This document shows, piece by piece, positions 60,801 through 64,000 of a stretch of DNA of 64,000 nucleotides. Source of the stretch: Combretum micranthum (Eukaryota; Streptophyta; Magnoliopsida; Myrtales; Combretaceae); contig JAMXBD010000209.1 in NCBI GenBank assembly GCA_024138025.1, positions 558,001-622,000 on the forward strand, read 5' to 3'. Made by a program: the position numbers and the translations under genes. How positions within the stretch are numbered: position 1 is the stretch's first letter; each line of letters opens with the position of its first letter. The notes under the pieces were generated by a model. The model was not told where the DNA came from, did no database searches, and saw only the letters and a list, made by a program, of their open reading frames with translations.

Positions 60801-62130
60801 AGATCGAATTATGAATTTAGGCATACGATTCTACATGTTTTCGATTTTACCGATTTTGCATGGTTTTGTATGATTCTACCGATTTTATAGATTCATGAAT
60901 AATAAAATCGCGATTTTGACAACCATGGCCATTAGACGTCTTGAACAAGACTACGTTAGCTAACTACTTGGGGTATCTCTCTTCCCTAATAACCCTAGCC
61001 TAAAGCAACTTTTAGACTTCTTCTTCAATGGTGGCTTACCTTTTCTATTGCGAAGTGTTGGGTTTTTTATCGTACTGGCTTTTGTGTTTTGTTGATATTG
61101 AACTGGTGTGTGATCATACTCGCGCTTATGCCCGTCATTTCAGTAGGTGACAAAGCAAAGAAATCCATATTTTCCTTTAAATAGGCAACCAAATCCTCTT
61201 TTATATTAAGGCGAAGAGTCGCTTCCACTTTGATCATGTGGTCAGGACTGTCATTGAGAGCAACCTCCTCCCGGAGCTCAGGTAGCTCACTGAGTATACG
61301 CGATCTCCTTTCAAGACTCTGATGTATAGCTATCAAGATTGTTCTTAGTCTCCTTGGCACATATCAGTTCCTGTTGGGGTGGGAAATTTGGCCTTAAGGT
61401 AGGGTTGGGAGACAATCATGGCGAATATTGATTAGTTCCCTCTCCCTAATATGACATTATAAGGAGACTAACAGTCAACCACAAGGAAATCTATTAGATG
61501 TTCAACATTGTACGACTCTTCCCCAAGCTCGAGAGACAAAGTGATAATACCTTGAGGTCTGACGAGTCTGTTATCGAAATCGTACAACTCATGTTCATAA
61601 GGCCTCAACTTTGGCTTTAGTTCATGTTTCATTTGCTCATAAGCCTGATTGAAGAGGACGTCGGCGCTGCTCTCTGTGTCAATCAGCACCCTTTTAACCT
61701 TCCATCCTAATATGTGGGTGGCAATAACCAAGGCATCTTGGTGAAGGGTTTGGATTCCCTTGTAATTTTCATTAGAAAATGAGATCATGGAATGAACCTT
61801 CAATTTTTTAGGCTCTACGTTCATTATTAGTCGAGATGTACCCAAGCTAGGTGGTAACCTAGCTTCCATGGAAGTAATGGGACCTGTCTATGATGGTATT
61901 GATCTCGCCATGGGATAACCGGTGAGGAAGAGGGTGATTTAGATGATTTTGGATGACGGACATCTTTTTGGGTTCGTTGACCTTTCTTTTCTGCATCAAG
62001 GGTTTTGTCTTTAGGTTGTGATCTACATATTGCTTCAGCCAACCTAACTATATGGTGTCTTCTATGGTGTTTTTGAGCTGCTAACAGTTGCTCGTATCAT
62101 GCCCACAGTCGCGGTAATTGATCACGCTTT
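57850..62130 (-). mobile_element. Ty3/gypsy retrotransposon, Tat type, decayed pol region
   Basis: On the - strand, in order from high to low coordinates: end of gag (NYRDCGHDTSNC near 62120-62080), a linker with GEINTI, protease, reverse transcriptase, RNase H, integrase and its C-terminal region. It is cut on the right by another LTR at about 62130, so the gag and 5' LTR are missing from view. On the left it is followed by the opposite-strand ORF region at 53122-56170. The protease motif LIDTxSSADVLF and the integrase layout match the Tat/Athila branch. Confidence 0.85.
57850..62130 (-). pseudogene. Broken Tat-type pol polyprotein
   Basis: Protease (61869-61468) reads VLIDTESSADVLF: the catalytic DTG is DTE. 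The protease-RT spacer (61360-61067) includes DLVAYLKENMDFFAL. RT shows VIREERYPK and LANVVLFKT, then a 226-bp insertion, then CLDYIDLNKACLKDCF; near 60416-60395 the YVDDM box is destroyed by an indel. RNase H to integrase linker: 59348-58929 (DNIEADKLSKIAS). Integrase (58814-58347) has CEQSQ, RLDILGPFSPSIGQRKFIIV, then MNSRRQF where DNGRQF is expected, losing the second catalytic aspartate, and GQVEAINKTI with the glutamate. The C-terminal part (58110-57850) contains FLPGDLVCRKLEATG, NWEDPIRV and GAYKLKTLDG. Nothing here could be active. Confidence 0.85.
60699..60924. repeat. 226-bp MITE inserted in the Tat reverse transcriptase
   Basis: The perfect 12-bp ends GGTTGTCAAAAT and ATTTTGACAACC bound a short AT-rich core. 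The insertion splits the RT between the conserved blocks LANVVLFKT and CLDYIDLNKAC, which join in order once it is removed. The flanks (ttggcat on the left, atggccat on the right) are compatible with a diverged 8-bp target duplication. TIR and size suggest a hAT-type MITE. Confidence 0.8.
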
Positions 62131-62139
62131 TTCTATATA

Positions 62140-64000
62140 CACTTTTTAAAACTCTTTTTAGTTATATTCAATTTCCTTTAAATGAGCAGATCTTTAACCG
62201 ACAGTGTATCAGATGCGTGTGCAGTAATAAAATTTCGGTGAATACCGAGTCGCATCCACAGGGAGTGAGGACTAGCTATTAACTATATCAGTCCAATTCA
62301 TAGCTAGGCAAATCAAAAGTTATTTCTCTTTTTAGATTTTCTTTTATAAGACTAACCTACAAAAAAGTCTTGGATTTCCAACACCTTTGAATTGATTAAG
62401 TTATGAGCCAAAAGATTTGAATAATCAATTAATGTATGCTACTGATTAGAAATACAATTGCCAATCCAAATTGTCAATGGGTTCAATATTTTAATCAAAT
62501 AAACACCAGATAATAATCACTTCTTCCAAAGTGAACTATTATCCTATATTTACCAATCAATGTTCCCTATTCCTAGGAAAATGATAAATTGACAAATCTA
62601 TGTAATTTACTAAACCCTAATAGAATTCAAATTCCATATCCCTATGTGATTTCAAATCCTAATTAGACATTCACAATATCAATTAGAAGAGAATTTCCCA
62701 ATTGCAATCTTAATCCATCATGAATTCCAGATGTAATCTAAAATACATGATTTTTGAAAAATCATCAACAATCCGAATATGAACAAAGATTTAATCAACA
62801 GTAGAAATCATCAATCATATGAATCAGATCAACAACTCAAAACCGATTTAAGATCAAAGGAATCAAGCACCAAACAACATCCAATAGGATAAGAAAAAGA
62901 ACAAAATAACCTTGTTAATGGAATCCTGTTCTTGAAATCCAAACACAAATATTGTTTTCCACTTGAATCCGGTGTGGAATCCAATATCAAATTGAAAAGT
63001 TAACCACTTTAGTGTTCTAAACCCTAATCTAGATTTAGGAGCAAGGAGAGAAAATAGAATTTCATGCCTAGGGTTTCTTCTCTCCAAAAGATACAACAAG
63101 AGATGTTTATATATGAAAAGTTACAGGAAAGATACGCTGGCACTCTATGCCGGCGGTGTACTTTTGGATCTAGCCGGCCTTTTTTTTTAAATTTGATTTC
63201 CTAGAGCATTCTTTAATGTACACTAGCTCAAAGTTGGCAGCCTTGAATCTCCAGTAGCCGGTGTACATTGTAAAATCAATTCCAAAGCAAGATAGATGAC
63301 AGCCTTTAAGCAGTGTTGATGTACAGAAGCTTCATGGCCATTTTTGACCCTAATCTAATTGGAATTTGGCAAAACTTATAAAATGAAAGTTGTAGATCTT
63401 TCTCTCCTATTTCTATGGAATCTTGAATCATATCAAATGGACCTCAGGTGAAAGAAATATATCAATTTTACTAAAACAATATCAATATGCAAATCTGACT
63501 GATGTTCTGCACTTGCAGTGACTTCAAGACGATTTTCAACCTTCATTGTTTCATAATTAGCAAAAACTCAAAACATGAAGATTGTATATATATCTCTTAT
63601 CTTTCCATCAGAGGTTGAATCACGTCAAAAGAAGATCATATGAGAGATATATATGCAATTTACCAAAATCTGTCATTTTCCAAAACATGCACCCCATCAC
63701 TGTAATAGCAGTAACTTCATGGCATATTTTGATGCTGATACATTCCGAATTCATTCACACCCAAAACATGAAAATTGAAGATCTCTCTCTTAGGTTTCAG
63801 TAGCATTTGAAATCATCTCAATAGGAGCTCGGATAAGAGAGATATGTTGAATTAACGAAACATCGCCAAAATTGTCATGATACTTGCATGGTTGGCCTTG
63901 CTTGATTTCTTTCCCAAATTTGCATGAAACTTCTCCTCATTGCTTGTATTTGTTGTATAAGTCCTTAATGACCAGAAATAACAATTTAAGCATACTTACG
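62140..64000 (-). repeat. Long gypsy-type LTR, truncated by the window edge
   Basis: On the - strand its 3' end region has ccctgtggatgcgactcgg (about 62261-62243) and ttattactgcacacg, the usual U5 phrases of large plant LTRs. It interrupts the Tat gag at about 62130. Farther in lie a TATA-like tatatataa-type stretch, a less AT-rich ccggcggtgt block (63150) and three diverged repeats. The other end and any internal region lie outside the window, so solo LTR or full element cannot be decided. Confidence 0.6.
63340..63900. repeat. Three diverged tandem repeats, about 190-200 bp, inside the LTR
   Basis: Each unit contains (c)aaaacatgaarrttg, agatctctctctta, tgaatcatatcaa and gagagatatat-type words, at about 63383, 63566 and 63763. 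The same phrase occurs in the solo LTR near 31680. Confidence 0.65.

Noticed and set aside
63340..63900. Regularly spaced repeats considered as a CRISPR-like array
   Set aside because: Units are long, diverged and contiguous within a plant LTR; there are no short identical repeats with unique spacers.

Overview
This is plant nuclear DNA, most likely from a eudicot. It is very AT-rich, its genes have many short exons with GT-AG introns, and it carries plant-specific families: a nodulin-26-like aquaporin, a purple acid phosphatase tail, Cassandra, hAT, Mutator-like, Ty1/copia and Ty3/gypsy elements. The repeat style could fit a cucurbit, but the species cannot be fixed from the sequence alone. 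No prokaryotic features, CRISPR arrays, intact tRNA genes or intact rRNA genes were seen.

Three host genes are supported, all on the + strand. (1) Bases 30-255 are the last coding exon of a purple acid phosphatase that enters from the left. (2) Bases 12044-15261 form an 11-exon gene for a 335-residue membrane transporter of the SLC35F/DUF914 group; the spliced exons total exactly 1008 nt with no stop. (3) Bases 34893-43362 form a 5-exon NIP aquaporin of 260 residues with two NPA boxes. Its first intron uses a GC donor and its fourth intron is 6.4 kb and full of transposons.

The rest is layered transposon sequence. 1.2-1.7 kb: a Cassandra TRIM with 5S-rRNA-derived LTRs. 3-10 kb: decayed LTR-like and MITE-like sequence and a 202-bp tandem duplication. 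10.8-11.7 kb: an 823-bp non-autonomous hAT with a perfect 8-bp target duplication. 17-34.8 kb: a local duplication in which a repeat here called X and the NIP upstream region (P) both recur, interrupted by a dead copia element (22.2-25.4 kb), a TIR element and a 3.1-kb solo LTR with a perfect 5-bp target duplication. 36.7-43.2 kb (NIP intron 4): a 1.6-kb Mutator-like element with a perfect 9-bp target duplication, a related MITE and an LTR-gag-LTR element. 45.4-53 kb: an LTR-like stretch split by a 4.8-kb decayed hAT transposon, then another LTR-like stretch. 53.1-62.1 kb: a decayed Tat-type Ty3/gypsy element with pol on the - strand and an oppositely oriented gypsy-type (PF04195-like) ORF region. 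62.1-64 kb: an LTR running off the right edge.

No operon or new defence or biosynthetic system is visible. The most informative points are the orphan duplicate of the NIP promoter, the transposon-loaded NIP intron with its GC-AG splice site, the dated nesting of elements (shown by target duplications and filled versus empty paralogous sites), and the antisense extra ORF of the Tat element.
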